A stretch of 62,356 nucleotides of DNA, from positions 1 to 62,356 of the forward strand of contig JAGBBM010000016.1 in assembly GCA_017938485.1 (NCBI GenBank). Reading direction: 5' to 3'. Below the pieces are notes generated by a model. It was not told the DNA's origin. It saw nothing but the letters and a program-made list of their open reading frames with translations, and ran no database searches. This document shows, in pieces, positions 8,481 through 16,452 of the stretch. The position numbers and the translations under genes are program-made. Numbering within the stretch: the first letter of the stretch is position 1; every line of letters begins with the position of its first letter. This DNA comes from Lachnospiraceae bacterium. Lineage in GTDB: Bacteria > Bacillota > Clostridia > Lachnospirales > Lachnospiraceae.

Positions 8481-8519
8481 ATAAGCATCCTACCAACTTA
8501 GGATGCTTATTTCTTTTTT
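8481..8519 (+). terminator. Rho-independent terminator of the maltose locus
   Basis: The stem ATAAGCATCCTA pairs with TAGGATGCTTAT (8481-8510) around a short loop and is followed by a T-rich run. It closes the operon after the DUF1349 gene. Confidence 0.85.
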
Positions 8520-8565
8520 ATCCTACATATGTTAAAATATCCCCATCAGTATTTAGGAGAAAATT

Positions 8566-9684
8566 ATGTCGTATATAGTAGATAGACTTATTTTAATATG
8601 GATATCTTTTATGGTGCTTATTCAGATGTGCGCTATGAGGGAGATAGTCATCCTTGGACTTACAGGGGTGGTTATAGCTGGGTTATCCTACTATTTTGAT
8701 GAAAAATATGTATCTGTGGGATTTGGGTGGATATATATTTTGATTAGCCTGTTTTTTGAACCTTTAATATGCATAGCTCCTGTGGTTATGTATGAGCTCT
8801 TCAGGTGGAAAAGATATGTGGAGATGGCGTTCCTTGTAATTATCAGTGGATATGGATTTTCCACTTTGGATAATATTACACCGCTTGCAGCCCTACTCAT
8901 TGCATTTGGAGAGTTGCTTGCCTTGATTTTATACTTGCGTAGCCGTGAAAATGATAAGCTTCATGAGATGATTAAGCATATTAGAGATGACTCGGAGGAG
9001 AGAAATATGCTCCTTGCAGAGAAGAACAAGCATCTTATTGAAAAGCAGGATTCAGAGGTGTATGTTGCAACCTTAAAGGAAAGAAACAGAATTGCCCGGG
9101 AGATTCATGACAATGTAGGCCACATGATAACTCGCTCTATACTTCAGATGGGAGCTCTTATGACCATCAATAAAGAGGAGCCCCTCCACGGACAGCTAGA
9201 GTCAGTTAAAAACAATCTGGATGTTGCTATGAATAACATTAGGGAGAGTGTTCACGACCTTCACGATGAATCGGTGGATATGAAACAAACCATAGTGGAT
9301 ATGATGAGGGAGCTTGAGGAGCGATTTAACTGTAAGCTTGAGTATGATGCAGGCAAAAATATTGATAGAAAATATAAATATGCCATTATAGGTATTGTTA
9401 AGGAAGGTATATCAAACATACTTAAATACAGTGAAAATGACAGAGTAGATATAATAGTGAGAGAACATCCCGGTATGTATCAGCTGGTGGTTCACGACTA
9501 CAGTAGTGGCAATATTTCAAGTGATAAAAGGAATGTGTCTCGTGACAAAACTTTTGATGTCACAAAGAAGCAGGGAGAAGGCATAGGACTTCAAAATATG
9601 CAGGATAGAGTCGCTGCTTTAAGAGGAAATATAGTTATAGATGATGCTAATGGATTTAAAATATTTGTTACCATGCCTAGATGA
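8566..9684 (+). CDS. Sensor histidine kinase, NarL/DesK type (HisKA_3)
   Basis: Membrane sensor kinase of 372 aa. The N-terminal ~125 residues form about four membrane segments with little extracellular loop, suggesting a signal in or near the membrane. A coiled linker follows (about 125-170), then the HisKA_3 phosphoacceptor ERNRIAREIHDNVGHM with His181, then a HATPase domain with a degenerate N box (KEGISNILKYSEND) and the G box GEGIGLQNMQDRVAAL. It is followed 77 bp later by a LuxR-type response regulator, its likely partner. The signal is not recognisable. Confidence 0.9.
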   Translation: MSYIVDRLILIWISFMVLIQMCAMREIVILGLTGVVIAGLSYYFDEKYVSVGFGWIYILISLFFEPLICIAPVVMYELFRWKRYVEMAFLVIISGYGFSTLDNITPLAALLIAFGELLALILYLRSRENDKLHEMIKHIRDDSEERNMLLAEKNKHLIEKQDSEVYVATLKERNRIAREIHDNVGHMITRSILQMGALMTINKEEPLHGQLESVKNNLDVAMNNIRESVHDLHDESVDMKQTIVDMMRELEERFNCKLEYDAGKNIDRKYKYAIIGIVKEGISNILKYSENDRVDIIVREHPGMYQLVVHDYSSGNISSDKRNVSRDKTFDVTKKQGEGIGLQNMQDRVAALRGNIVIDDANGFKIFVTMPR

Positions 9685-9761
9685 TATGATTGAATGTTGG
9701 ATAGGTAGATACAATTTTTAAGGCAGTAATAATTGTGATGCTTAAGAATTAGGAGGTATAT

Positions 9762-10382
9762 ATGAGAGTATTGGTTGTAGATGATGATATGCTTGTAGCT
9801 ATATCATTAAAAACTATTTTAGAGTATGACAAGGATATGGAGGTTGCAGCAGTTGGAAACAGTGGTGAGGAAGCCATAAACTTATATGAGGAATTAAAGC
9901 CGGATGTGTTACTTATGGATATTCGAATGGCTGGTATGACCGGCCTTGAGGCGGGGGAGAAGATACTCGCAAAATATCCTGAGGCAAAGATTCTTTATCT
10001 AACTACATTTATGGATGATGAGTACATAGTAAAGGCACTTACCATAGGGGCCAAGGGATATATATTAAAGCAGGACTTTGAGAGTATTGTGCCAGCACTA
10101 GAGGCGGTTTACAGCGGACAGAGTGTTTTTGGACAGGATATCGTAGAGAAGCTTCCAGAACTAATGGCTAAGAAAAATGAATTTGACTATGGCAAGTATG
10201 ACATATCTGAAAAAGAGATGGAGATAATCGAAGAAGTTGCAGCTGGATATAGCAACAAGGAGATTTCTGAAAGACTTTTCCTTAGTGAGGGAACAGTTAG
10301 AAACTATATCAGCACCATACTTGAGAAATTGCAGCTCAGGGATAGAACCCAGCTTGCTATATTTTATTACAAGAATAAATAA
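9762..10382 (+). CDS. Response regulator, NarL/LuxR family
   Basis: 206-aa cytoplasmic transcription factor. The receiver domain has the acidic pocket VVDDD and phospho-acceptor Asp53 in VLLMDIRMAG, plus LTTF and the Lys of YILKQD. The C-terminal LuxR-type helix-turn-helix reads EKEMEIIEEVAAGYSNKEIS and LSEGTVRNYISTILEKL. A GGAGG Shine-Dalgarno precedes the ATG. It pairs with the kinase upstream. An ECF sigma operon begins about 80 bp later, so the pair may feed into that system, though no binding site was identified. Confidence 0.93.
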   Translation: MRVLVVDDDMLVAISLKTILEYDKDMEVAAVGNSGEEAINLYEELKPDVLLMDIRMAGMTGLEAGEKILAKYPEAKILYLTTFMDDEYIVKALTIGAKGYILKQDFESIVPALEAVYSGQSVFGQDIVEKLPELMAKKNEFDYGKYDISEKEMEIIEEVAAGYSNKEISERLFLSEGTVRNYISTILEKLQLRDRTQLAIFYYKNK

Positions 10383-10396
10383 TTTTTAAATTTTAA

Positions 10397-10427
10397 CCAT
10401 AAAAAAATAATTAGCAAACGTATATTA
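10397..10427 (+). promoter_or_regulatory. Candidate ECF-sigma promoter upstream of the sigma gene
   Basis: CCATAAAAAAA, then 11 bp, then CGTATATTA (31 bp in total). The same two blocks with the same total length recur at 11837-11867 before the VWA lipoprotein. The CGTAT -10 block is typical of ECF promoters, suggesting autoregulation by the downstream sigma factor. Confidence 0.55.
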
Positions 10428-10462
10428 TGTGAGGGGTTCTCACATAGGTGGGAGGTTATGAA

Positions 10463-11041
10463 ATGACAGACAAGGAATTTCAAACCGCCATCAGCTTACT
10501 TAGCAAGGGTGATAAAGGCGCCTTAAGGCAGATTTACGAGGCATACATAAGGTTTATATATGCCATAGTGTATGATACGGTAAAACGTCGGGAGGATGCA
10601 GAGGATATTACCTCGGAGTTCTTTATCAAGCTGGTAAGAGTGGCAGGTACATACAAAAAAGGTACTTCTCATAGAGCGTGGATGGCAGCCATAGCAAAGA
10701 ATATGGCTATAGACGCTTTAAGGAAGAGTAATAGAGAAGTTTTAGAGTCCGCATTTACAGATGATGATACAGGGGAAAATAGCTATATAGATAATAAGTC
10801 TAGCCAGGCTACAAATGAAGCTTCTGTGGAAGATAAAGCTATATTGTCGGAAGATATGAAAAATGCTATGGGGACTTTAAATGATAATGAGAGAGAAATA
10901 ATTGATTTGAAACTTCTTGGAGGATTAAAATTCAAGGAGATAGCTCACATGTTAGGGCAACCAATGGGAACAGTAACCTGGCTGTACAATCAGGGAATAA
11001 AAAAGTTAAGGAGGTGTCTTAGCGATTATGAACGAGAATAA
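10463..11041 (+). CDS. ECF-type RNA polymerase sigma factor
   Basis: Alternative sigma factor of 192 aa. The ATG at 10463 is chosen because GGGAGG (10450-10455) is well spaced; the GTG at 10448 overlaps that Shine-Dalgarno. Region 2 is visible as YAIVYDTVKRREDAEDITSE followed by AWMAAIAKNMAIDALRK. Region 4 reads NDNEREIIDLKLLGGLKFKEIA with the recognition helix GQPMGTVTWLYNQGIKKLRR. An acidic, Ser-rich linker separates the two. The 3' end overlaps the next gene by 14 bp, the usual translational coupling of sigma and anti-sigma factors. Confidence 0.93.
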   Translation: MTDKEFQTAISLLSKGDKGALRQIYEAYIRFIYAIVYDTVKRREDAEDITSEFFIKLVRVAGTYKKGTSHRAWMAAIAKNMAIDALRKSNREVLESAFTDDDTGENSYIDNKSSQATNEASVEDKAILSEDMKNAMGTLNDNEREIIDLKLLGGLKFKEIAHMLGQPMGTVTWLYNQGIKKLRRCLSDYERE

Positions 11042-11819
11042 AATAACCAATTTAAATGAATATAAGAGCGAGAACCTTCAGAACGAAGTTATGATAGAGG
11101 AGATGTCCCCTGAGATGCTTGATGCATATTATAGGATGTCTGAAGAAAATACCCCTGACCTTTGGGAAAGAATAGAAAAAGGTGTGGATGTAGAACTTAG
11201 TTCTATAAGACTTGAGGCACAAAATGAAAGACTTAGAAAACGCAAGGTAAGAAATATGGTTGCGGCAGTGGTGATTGTAACTATAATAGCAGTACCAGTT
11301 GTAGCTGTTGTGAGTGGTCTGGGAGGAAGTAAGGAAAAGTCCTCAGACATAAAATATGACCATGTGTATGACGGTGCTGATATGCAGGAAAATGTAAAAG
11401 ACGAGTATTACGCAGAGGATACGGAGGTAGTAACTGAGGCTGTGGCGGAGGATTGTTACGATGCAGAGTCAGGTGAAAACTTAACACCTACAGAATCAAT
11501 GATTAATTCACAGGAAACTAGTGACCAGGAAGAGACCGAAGAAGAGATAAAAGATGCACGAGTACTTTCGGTGGAGGGTGAACTGGTGGATTTTGACTAT
11601 GATAATTATACAGTAAGCTTTAGAGTTGATAAAATTCTTTCAAATGAGTACGAGGAATTTAAGCTTAAAAAAGGGACAGTGATTATTATCTCTAATCCAA
11701 TGAAGATTTATATCATAGATAATGCTTTCGTATTTTGGGAGATAGAATTTGATTCCCTAACCACAAATGAAGAAGGTAAGTATGAGGCGAGAATCAAGGA
11801 TATGAAAGTACCAGAATAA
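11028..11819 (+). CDS. Probable membrane anti-sigma factor
   Basis: 263-aa single-pass membrane protein. About 75 cytoplasmic residues with a Trp-containing helical segment (NTPDLWERIEKGVD) precede an Arg/Lys-rich stretch and one membrane helix (about 76-98). A long acidic extracytoplasmic region follows, ending in a compact beta-rich domain (about 175-263, VEGELVDFDYDNYTVSFRVD). It overlaps the sigma gene by 14 bp, supporting an anti-sigma role, but no zinc-binding HxxxCxxC motif is present. The juxtamembrane segment KSSDIKYD recurs in the neighbouring VWA lipoprotein. Confidence 0.65.
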   Translation: MNENKITNLNEYKSENLQNEVMIEEMSPEMLDAYYRMSEENTPDLWERIEKGVDVELSSIRLEAQNERLRKRKVRNMVAAVVIVTIIAVPVVAVVSGLGGSKEKSSDIKYDHVYDGADMQENVKDEYYAEDTEVVTEAVAEDCYDAESGENLTPTESMINSQETSDQEETEEEIKDARVLSVEGELVDFDYDNYTVSFRVDKILSNEYEEFKLKKGTVIIISNPMKIYIIDNAFVFWEIEFDSLTTNEEGKYEARIKDMKVPE

Positions 11820-11836
11820 AAAAATTAAAAATAATT

Positions 11837-11867
11837 CCATAAAAAATGAAAACCCATTCGTATATTA
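11837..11867 (+). promoter_or_regulatory. Candidate ECF-sigma promoter upstream of the VWA lipoprotein
   Basis: CCATAAAAAA, then 12 bp, then CGTATATTA, matching the element at 10397-10427 block for block and in total length. This suggests the ECF sigma factor drives both its own operon and the VWA gene. The -10 block lies inside the left arm of the hairpin at 11851-11892. Confidence 0.5.
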
Positions 11868-11900
11868 GATATAACACATATACGGATGGGTTATTTATTT
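11851..11900 (+). terminator. Hairpin with T-rich tail after the anti-sigma gene
   Basis: AACCCATTCGTATA (11851-11864) pairs with TATACGGATGGGTT (11879-11892), with one G-T pair, and is followed by ATTTATTT. In readthrough RNA from the sigma operon it can act as a terminator. Its left arm also carries the CGTATA block of the putative ECF promoter. Confidence 0.55.
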
Positions 11901-11952
11901 AAAAGATTAATCTTACATGAAAATAATTTTTAGAAGATTAGGAGGAATTATT

Positions 11953-13608
11953 ATGAGAAAGAAAAATATGAAATTAAGAAAAAAGACTTTGGTATATGGT
12001 CTAGTTGCAACTATGATGCTTGGTCTTTGCGGTTGCGGAGAAAAGGAAGAAAAAAGCTCGGATGTAAAATATGATGTGACAGATGGTGACTATCAAGAGT
12101 ACGAATATGAGGAAGAGGCTATGGATGGATATGTATGCCAGGATGCAACCTGTGCAGAAAATACCGTGGCAGTGGGGGGAGATACTGATCCTTATGAGGA
12201 TGTAGAGTATAACACTAACGAGTATGATGACCTGGCAGAAAACTCATGGATGTCAACCCAGACATCACCATTTTCTACTTTTGGTGCAGATGTAGATACA
12301 GCATCTTATACCAACATCAGATATAATATAATGAACGGATATGATGTAGACCCGGCATCAGTAAGAATTGAGGAGATGATTAACTATTTCCACTATGATT
12401 ATGCAGAACCAGAGGGAGATGATAAGTTTGCAGTATATACAGAGTACGCAGATTGTCCTTGGAATGAGGATACAAAACTAGCACTTATATCTCTTAATAC
12501 GGAGGCAGTAGATTTTTCTGAGGCACCGGATTCAAATATAGTATTTCTTATAGATACATCCGGTTCTATGTACTATGATAATAAACTTCCACTGGTACAG
12601 CAGTCTCTTTGCATTCTTGCGGAAAATCTTACTGAAAAGGATAGAATATCAATAGTGACCTACGCAGGCTCAGACACAGTGGTTCTCGAGGGTGTGTCAG
12701 GAGATAACTATTACGAGATAACAAAGGCAATAGAGGAACTTGAGGCAGGAGGCTCAACCAATGGTTCTGCAGGAATAGAAACTGCTTATGATATAGCTGA
12801 AAAATACTATATTAAAGGCGGAAACAACAGAGTGATTCTCGCTACAGATGGAGATTTGAATGTTGGTGTTACAAGTGAAGGCGCTCTTGAAAAGTTAATC
12901 ACTAAGAAGAAAGAAACAGGAGTGTATTTAAGTGTTCTTGGCTTTGGGGATGGTAACTATAAGGATAACAAGCTAGAAACCTTGGCAGACAAGGGAAATG
13001 GAAACTATGCTTATATTGACACTCTCTTTGAGGCAAAAAGAGCCCTTGTTGACGATATGGGTGCTAATCTTATTACAGTGGCAAAGGATGTGAAGTTACA
13101 GGTAGAATTTAATCCTGCACAGATAAAGGGATACAGACTTATAGGATATGAGAATCGAGTTATGGCAGCAGAAGATTTCGCAGATGATACAAAAGATGGT
13201 GGCGAAATGGGAGCTGGTCATACTGTAACTGCAATCTACGAGATAGTGCCTATTGATTCTGCAATGGAGATACCGGAAGTGGATTCAAAATACGATACAA
13301 CAGAGGGAAGTTATACAGGGGAATATAGCGATGAACTTTTTACTGTAAATGTAAGATATAAAGAGCCAGAAGAAGATTCAAGCAAGCTTAATTCTTATGT
13401 ATGTACAACAGATGATTATATGGAAAAAGGCTCTGATAATTTAAGATGGGCAGCGTCAGTCGCAGCTTTTGGAATGTATCTCAAGGACAGCGAATATATG
13501 GGAAGCACAGATGTAGAGATGATTTTAGAACTTGCAACAAGTGTGGATGGTTATAATGATGATCCATATAAGGTGGAATTCATTGATATGGTAAAATACT
13601 ATGAATAA
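11953..13608 (+). CDS. VWA-domain lipoprotein, YfbK-like
   Basis: Surface lipoprotein of 551 aa with a von Willebrand factor A domain. The ATG at 11953 has a GGAGG Shine-Dalgarno; upstream in-frame residues would spoil the signal peptide. A basic N-terminus and hydrophobic stretch end in a lipobox (LGLCGCG). An acidic low-complexity region follows, then the YfbK N-terminal segment (FGADVDTASYTNIR, RIEEMINYFHYDY). The VWA domain carries MIDAS DTSGS at Asp201 and a later ATDGDLNVG. A C-terminal DUF3520-like region ends in YKVEFIDMV. Such proteins often neighbour ECF sigma factors; here the gene follows the sigma/anti-sigma pair behind a shared promoter motif. Adhesive or protein-assembly roles are inference. 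Confidence 0.85.
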   Translation: MRKKNMKLRKKTLVYGLVATMMLGLCGCGEKEEKSSDVKYDVTDGDYQEYEYEEEAMDGYVCQDATCAENTVAVGGDTDPYEDVEYNTNEYDDLAENSWMSTQTSPFSTFGADVDTASYTNIRYNIMNGYDVDPASVRIEEMINYFHYDYAEPEGDDKFAVYTEYADCPWNEDTKLALISLNTEAVDFSEAPDSNIVFLIDTSGSMYYDNKLPLVQQSLCILAENLTEKDRISIVTYAGSDTVVLEGVSGDNYYEITKAIEELEAGGSTNGSAGIETAYDIAEKYYIKGGNNRVILATDGDLNVGVTSEGALEKLITKKKETGVYLSVLGFGDGNYKDNKLETLADKGNGNYAYIDTLFEAKRALVDDMGANLITVAKDVKLQVEFNPAQIKGYRLIGYENRVMAAEDFADDTKDGGEMGAGHTVTAIYEIVPIDSAMEIPEVDSKYDTTEGSYTGEYSDELFTVNVRYKEPEEDSSKLNSYVCTTDDYMEKGSDNLRWAASVAAFGMYLKDSEYMGSTDVEMILELATSVDGYNDDPYKVEFIDMVKYYE

Positions 13609-13643
13609 AAATATGGTTGAAAAATGTAAGAATATGGTATAGC

Positions 13644-13672
13644 TTGACACATTTTGTAGCTAGTGCTATAAT
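13644..13672 (+). promoter_or_regulatory. Consensus sigma-A promoter of the SleB-type hydrolase gene
   Basis: TTGACA (13644-13649), 17-bp spacer, TATAAT (13667-13672), a perfect consensus match. It lies about 60 bp upstream of the GTG start at 13731. Confidence 0.8.
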
Positions 13673-13730
13673 ACTTTCGTAACAAAAATGTAACAGTTTG
13701 TATGTTACAGTTTTAGGAAGGTACATAGAA

Positions 13731-14930
13731 GTGAACAAAAGAACAAAAAGAAAACTTCATAACCTTAGATTATATATGATTAAGAATGTGTTGAACGGTG
13801 GCTATTTTGTCCGTAACCTTATGATTGCAACCATTTTTATGGCTGTTCTAGCGGTGGCTATGGGAGTAGTTGTTTTTTCAGAACAGACGGTGGATTCACC
13901 GGAGGAAGTGGTTGCTGCCGAGGAAAGACAGACTATACACATAACCAAGATGGATAACCTTAACCCAGTTTCTATACCAGTTATTATGTCAGATCTTGAT
14001 ACAGGTGTTGAACCAGAGGTTAAGCCTAATGACACTGAGATGGTTACAGACACATCAGTTGATTATGAGAATTTGATGGTAGCTGTAGCAAACGAGGTTA
14101 ATGTTAGAGCAAAGGCTACAACAGATTCAGATATAATAGGTAAGCTTAATTATGGCAATGTTGGAGAAGTTATATCTGAAGAAGGTGATTGGATATATTT
14201 CAAATCTGGTGAAGTAACAGGTTATGTTAAATCTGACTTCGTAGTCATTGGAGAAGAAGCTAAGGAATATATGGAATCAGAGGATTCAGTTGCTACACCT
14301 GTTGAGGTTGAAGTTGAAGAGGATGAGGAAGAAGAGATTGATAACTCAAACACTAAGCCAAAGCAGGAGGAAGAGTCCGAAGCACCTGTTGTTCAGACTC
14401 CAACTGTAGAAGAGACTACAACAGAGGCTCCAACAACAGAGGCTCCAACGACAGAGGAGTCAACAACAGAGGAAACAACTACTGAAGAAACTACAACTGA
14501 AGAGGAAACTGATGATACAACATCAGATAACTTTATAACTGTTCAGCCAACTAATAGAGGTCCAATTGTGTTAACTCAGGAAGAGATTAATCTTATGGCT
14601 TGTATCGTAACATTAGAGAGCGGTAGCGAGTCTTATGAGGGTCAGCTTGCAGTTGCAAATGTTATTCTTAATAGACTACAGAATGGATATTGGGGTGATA
14701 CAGTTACAGAAGTAATATATGCACCATACCAGTTCTCATCAGTTAATTCACCATATTTAGATTATTACCTAGAAAATGGTGCATTTTCAACATCCATAAG
14801 AGCTGTTAATGATGCTCTTGCTGGTAATAACAATATAGGAAGCTTCCTCTACTTTAGAGCGATGTATATTGTTGATGACCCTGATTCGTTTGGAACACAT
14901 ACAATTATAGGTAATCACTTATTTTACTAA
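13731..14930 (+). CDS. SH3-domain cell wall hydrolase (SleB / Hydrolase_2 family)
   Basis: Exported peptidoglycan hydrolase of about 399 aa. The GTG at 13731 is preferred because AGGAAGG lies 9 bp upstream; the TTG at 13698 has none. A basic N-terminus precedes one membrane helix (about 35-55). Residues about 115-170 are a bacterial SH3 domain (VNVRAKATTDSDIIGKL, GDWIYFKSGEVTGYVKSD) for wall binding. A Thr/Glu/Pro-rich linker with TTEAP and TTEET repeats follows. The C-terminal ~120 residues are the SleB-type catalytic domain (MACIVTLESGSESYEGQLAV, VILNRLQNGYWGDTV, YAPYQFSS) with the catalytic Glu in LESGSESYEG. It may act in growth, sporulation or germination; the sequence does not decide which. 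Confidence 0.88.
   Translation: MNKRTKRKLHNLRLYMIKNVLNGGYFVRNLMIATIFMAVLAVAMGVVVFSEQTVDSPEEVVAAEERQTIHITKMDNLNPVSIPVIMSDLDTGVEPEVKPNDTEMVTDTSVDYENLMVAVANEVNVRAKATTDSDIIGKLNYGNVGEVISEEGDWIYFKSGEVTGYVKSDFVVIGEEAKEYMESEDSVATPVEVEVEEDEEEEIDNSNTKPKQEEESEAPVVQTPTVEETTTEAPTTEAPTTEESTTEETTTEETTTEEETDDTTSDNFITVQPTNRGPIVLTQEEINLMACIVTLESGSESYEGQLAVANVILNRLQNGYWGDTVTEVIYAPYQFSSVNSPYLDYYLENGAFSTSIRAVNDALAGNNNIGSFLYFRAMYIVDDPDSFGTHTIIGNHLFY
14415..14512 (+). repeat. In-frame Thr/Glu-rich repeat of the hydrolase linker
   Basis: Short degenerate tandem units of about 15 bp encode TTEAP / TTEES / TTEET between the SH3 and catalytic domains. Such linkers typically span the wall and vary in copy number between strains. 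Confidence 0.75.
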
Positions 14931-14944
14931 ATAAAATTCATTTG

Positions 14945-14981
14945 TCCCTAGCAGATATAATTATTTGCTAGGGATTTTTTT
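14945..14981 (+). terminator. Rho-independent terminator after the SleB-type gene
   Basis: TCCCTAGCA (14945-14953) pairs with TGCTAGGGA (14966-14974), followed by a run of seven T. Confidence 0.85.
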
Positions 14982-15010
14982 GTGCAGAAAACTTAGACAT
15001 AAGCTGCAAC

Positions 15011-15229
15011 ATGGACTCAATCATCTCTGCCTGCGAATATGTCCAAAACCTACCTTCTAAAGTAGGGACATGGGTGGCAAAGAGTGAATTTGCCTCCATG
15101 GCATCAGAGGAAAAAATAAGGGCAGAGGAAAACAACGATGCAAAACTTGCGGAAATAAGATGGCTGATATATAATACATATATTGTTTTTATTAATAATT
15201 TAAATTACAAGAATGGAGGCATATTATGA
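15011..15229 (+). other. Short ORF of unknown status, possible gene remnant
   Basis: A 72-aa open frame (begins MDSIISACEYVQ) that I do not recognise. There is no Shine-Dalgarno before its ATG, and the frame stays open upstream into the preceding terminator, which suggests the tail of a degraded gene. Residues about 15-52 are helical and charged (SEEKIRAEENNDAKLAEIRW). Its stop codon overlaps the ATG of the next gene (ATGA), but that gene has its own GGAGG, so coupling may be coincidental. Confidence 0.25.
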
Positions 15230-15891
15230 ATACAACAGGAAGATATTATATGTGGTCGTATAATCCAGATAACATGCCAGTTTTTAATGTTTTTTCATTG
15301 TTGGCAATAATATTGATTTTGCCTGCTTTGATGGGAAGTTTGCTTATTATAGGTACAAAGTCTGGTTATAGGGACGAAATGACAAGATTAGCTTTTGTGT
15401 TTATATTAGTATTCAGTTATTCCTTAGCTATGTATAGCTATAGTATTGAAAAGAAGAAAAAAGAATATAGTAAATTTTTTGTGATGCTTGAAGATGGTGG
15501 ATTGTATATTGTAGATACAATAGGTTATACGTATCTACAGTATACTGGACTGTGGGATTATAGACAAAGATTTATGTCTACTGGATTAAGTGCAATTTTT
15601 ATAAGAAAAGCAAACGAAAAAAATGTGAAAACAGTTACTAAATACACAAGGGAAGCAAATTTAATAGGACAGCTGATATGTAATGGCCTTTTTTCTGCTG
15701 TTGCATTTCCTATAAATAACATTACAAATGTGGAAGAAAAGATAAAAGGTATAAAAGTAACTTATACATATTATGATGAAAAGAATAAGAAAAAAGATGG
15801 CAAGTTTGTAGTATACAATTATATTGATAATTATGAATATTTAAGAAATGGTATATATGAAGTATCAAAAAGGGGTTCAATGTTATATTAA
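15226..15891 (+). CDS. Membrane protein of unknown function
   Basis: 221 aa, not recognised. Two membrane helices are visible (about 22-45 and 55-72). After the basic KKKKEY stretch there is a soluble domain with alternating hydrophobic and charged residues, rich in Tyr and Lys. GGAGG in front of the ATG is well spaced. It lies downstream of a possible remnant and upstream of an XRE regulator, with a 139-bp gap in which I see no strong signal. AT-rich composition and lack of a family match suggest an accessory gene. Confidence 0.6.
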   Translation: MNTTGRYYMWSYNPDNMPVFNVFSLLAIILILPALMGSLLIIGTKSGYRDEMTRLAFVFILVFSYSLAMYSYSIEKKKKEYSKFFVMLEDGGLYIVDTIGYTYLQYTGLWDYRQRFMSTGLSAIFIRKANEKNVKTVTKYTREANLIGQLICNGLFSAVAFPINNITNVEEKIKGIKVTYTYYDEKNKKKDGKFVVYNYIDNYEYLRNGIYEVSKRGSMLY

Positions 15892-16030
15892 TAATACATT
15901 TGATGGTAATCAATAATTCACAAATAGCCAATAAAATTACACTAAGAGTGCAGAGATATTAGCTGTATTATAAGCGGATATAATCTTATAATTATAGGCA
16001 TAATATTATTCTTGGAGGATTTGAAAGTTT

Positions 16031-16402
16031 ATGATATATGATGAGTCTAGTGCAGATCGCCTTAAAAAATTAAGGAAATCCTTTGAACTTACCCAGGAGC
16101 AGATGGCTGAGAAACTTGGAATATCTGTATCATTATATAAAGGTATTGAAGCTGGTAAGCTTGAGGCGTCTAGAAGAACAGCAGATGCTGTGCAACATAG
16201 TTTTGGGGTTAGTGCTGATTATATATATTGTGGTACATTAAGGGATGATACAGAACTTTGGAATAAGATATATGAATGTGATGATGAGGGCAAGATGAAG
16301 ATTATGTTTAGACTTATGAATTATTTTGCTGTGAACAAAAAACTTACTCAAGATGATGATAAGATAGAACGTGTTGTGAAAGATATGTTTGATGAAGAAT
16401 AA
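16031..16402 (+). CDS. XRE-family helix-turn-helix regulator
   Basis: 123-aa DNA-binding protein. Residues 7-60 form the Cro/C1-type helix-turn-helix: LKKLRKSFELTQEQMAEKLG followed by ISVSLYKGIEAGKLEASRRT and the GVSADYIYCG end of the domain. The acidic C-terminal 60 residues are probably a dimerisation region. It has a GGAGG Shine-Dalgarno and is followed at once by a terminator. No partner toxin or phage gene lies next to it, so the target is unknown. Confidence 0.88.
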   Translation: MIYDESSADRLKKLRKSFELTQEQMAEKLGISVSLYKGIEAGKLEASRRTADAVQHSFGVSADYIYCGTLRDDTELWNKIYECDDEGKMKIMFRLMNYFAVNKKLTQDDDKIERVVKDMFDEE

Positions 16403-16404
16403 AA

Positions 16405-16435
16405 AAACCATAAGCATTATGCTTATGGTTTTTTA
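16405..16435. terminator. Bidirectional terminator between the XRE regulator and argG
   Basis: The stem AAACCATAAGCA pairs with TGCTTATGGTTT around TTA and is followed by T-rich sequence. A-rich sequence on the other side lets it also serve argG from the opposite strand. Confidence 0.8.
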
Positions 16436-16452
16436 TTTATGTTTAATTATTC

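Noticed and set aside
8461-8520. Regulatory palindrome in front of the NarL-type kinase
   Set aside because: The stem-loop is followed by a T-rich run and fits better as the terminator of the maltose locus.
14415-14512. CRISPR-like or VNTR array
   Set aside because: The short repeats are in frame and encode a Thr/Glu linker; there are no spacers.
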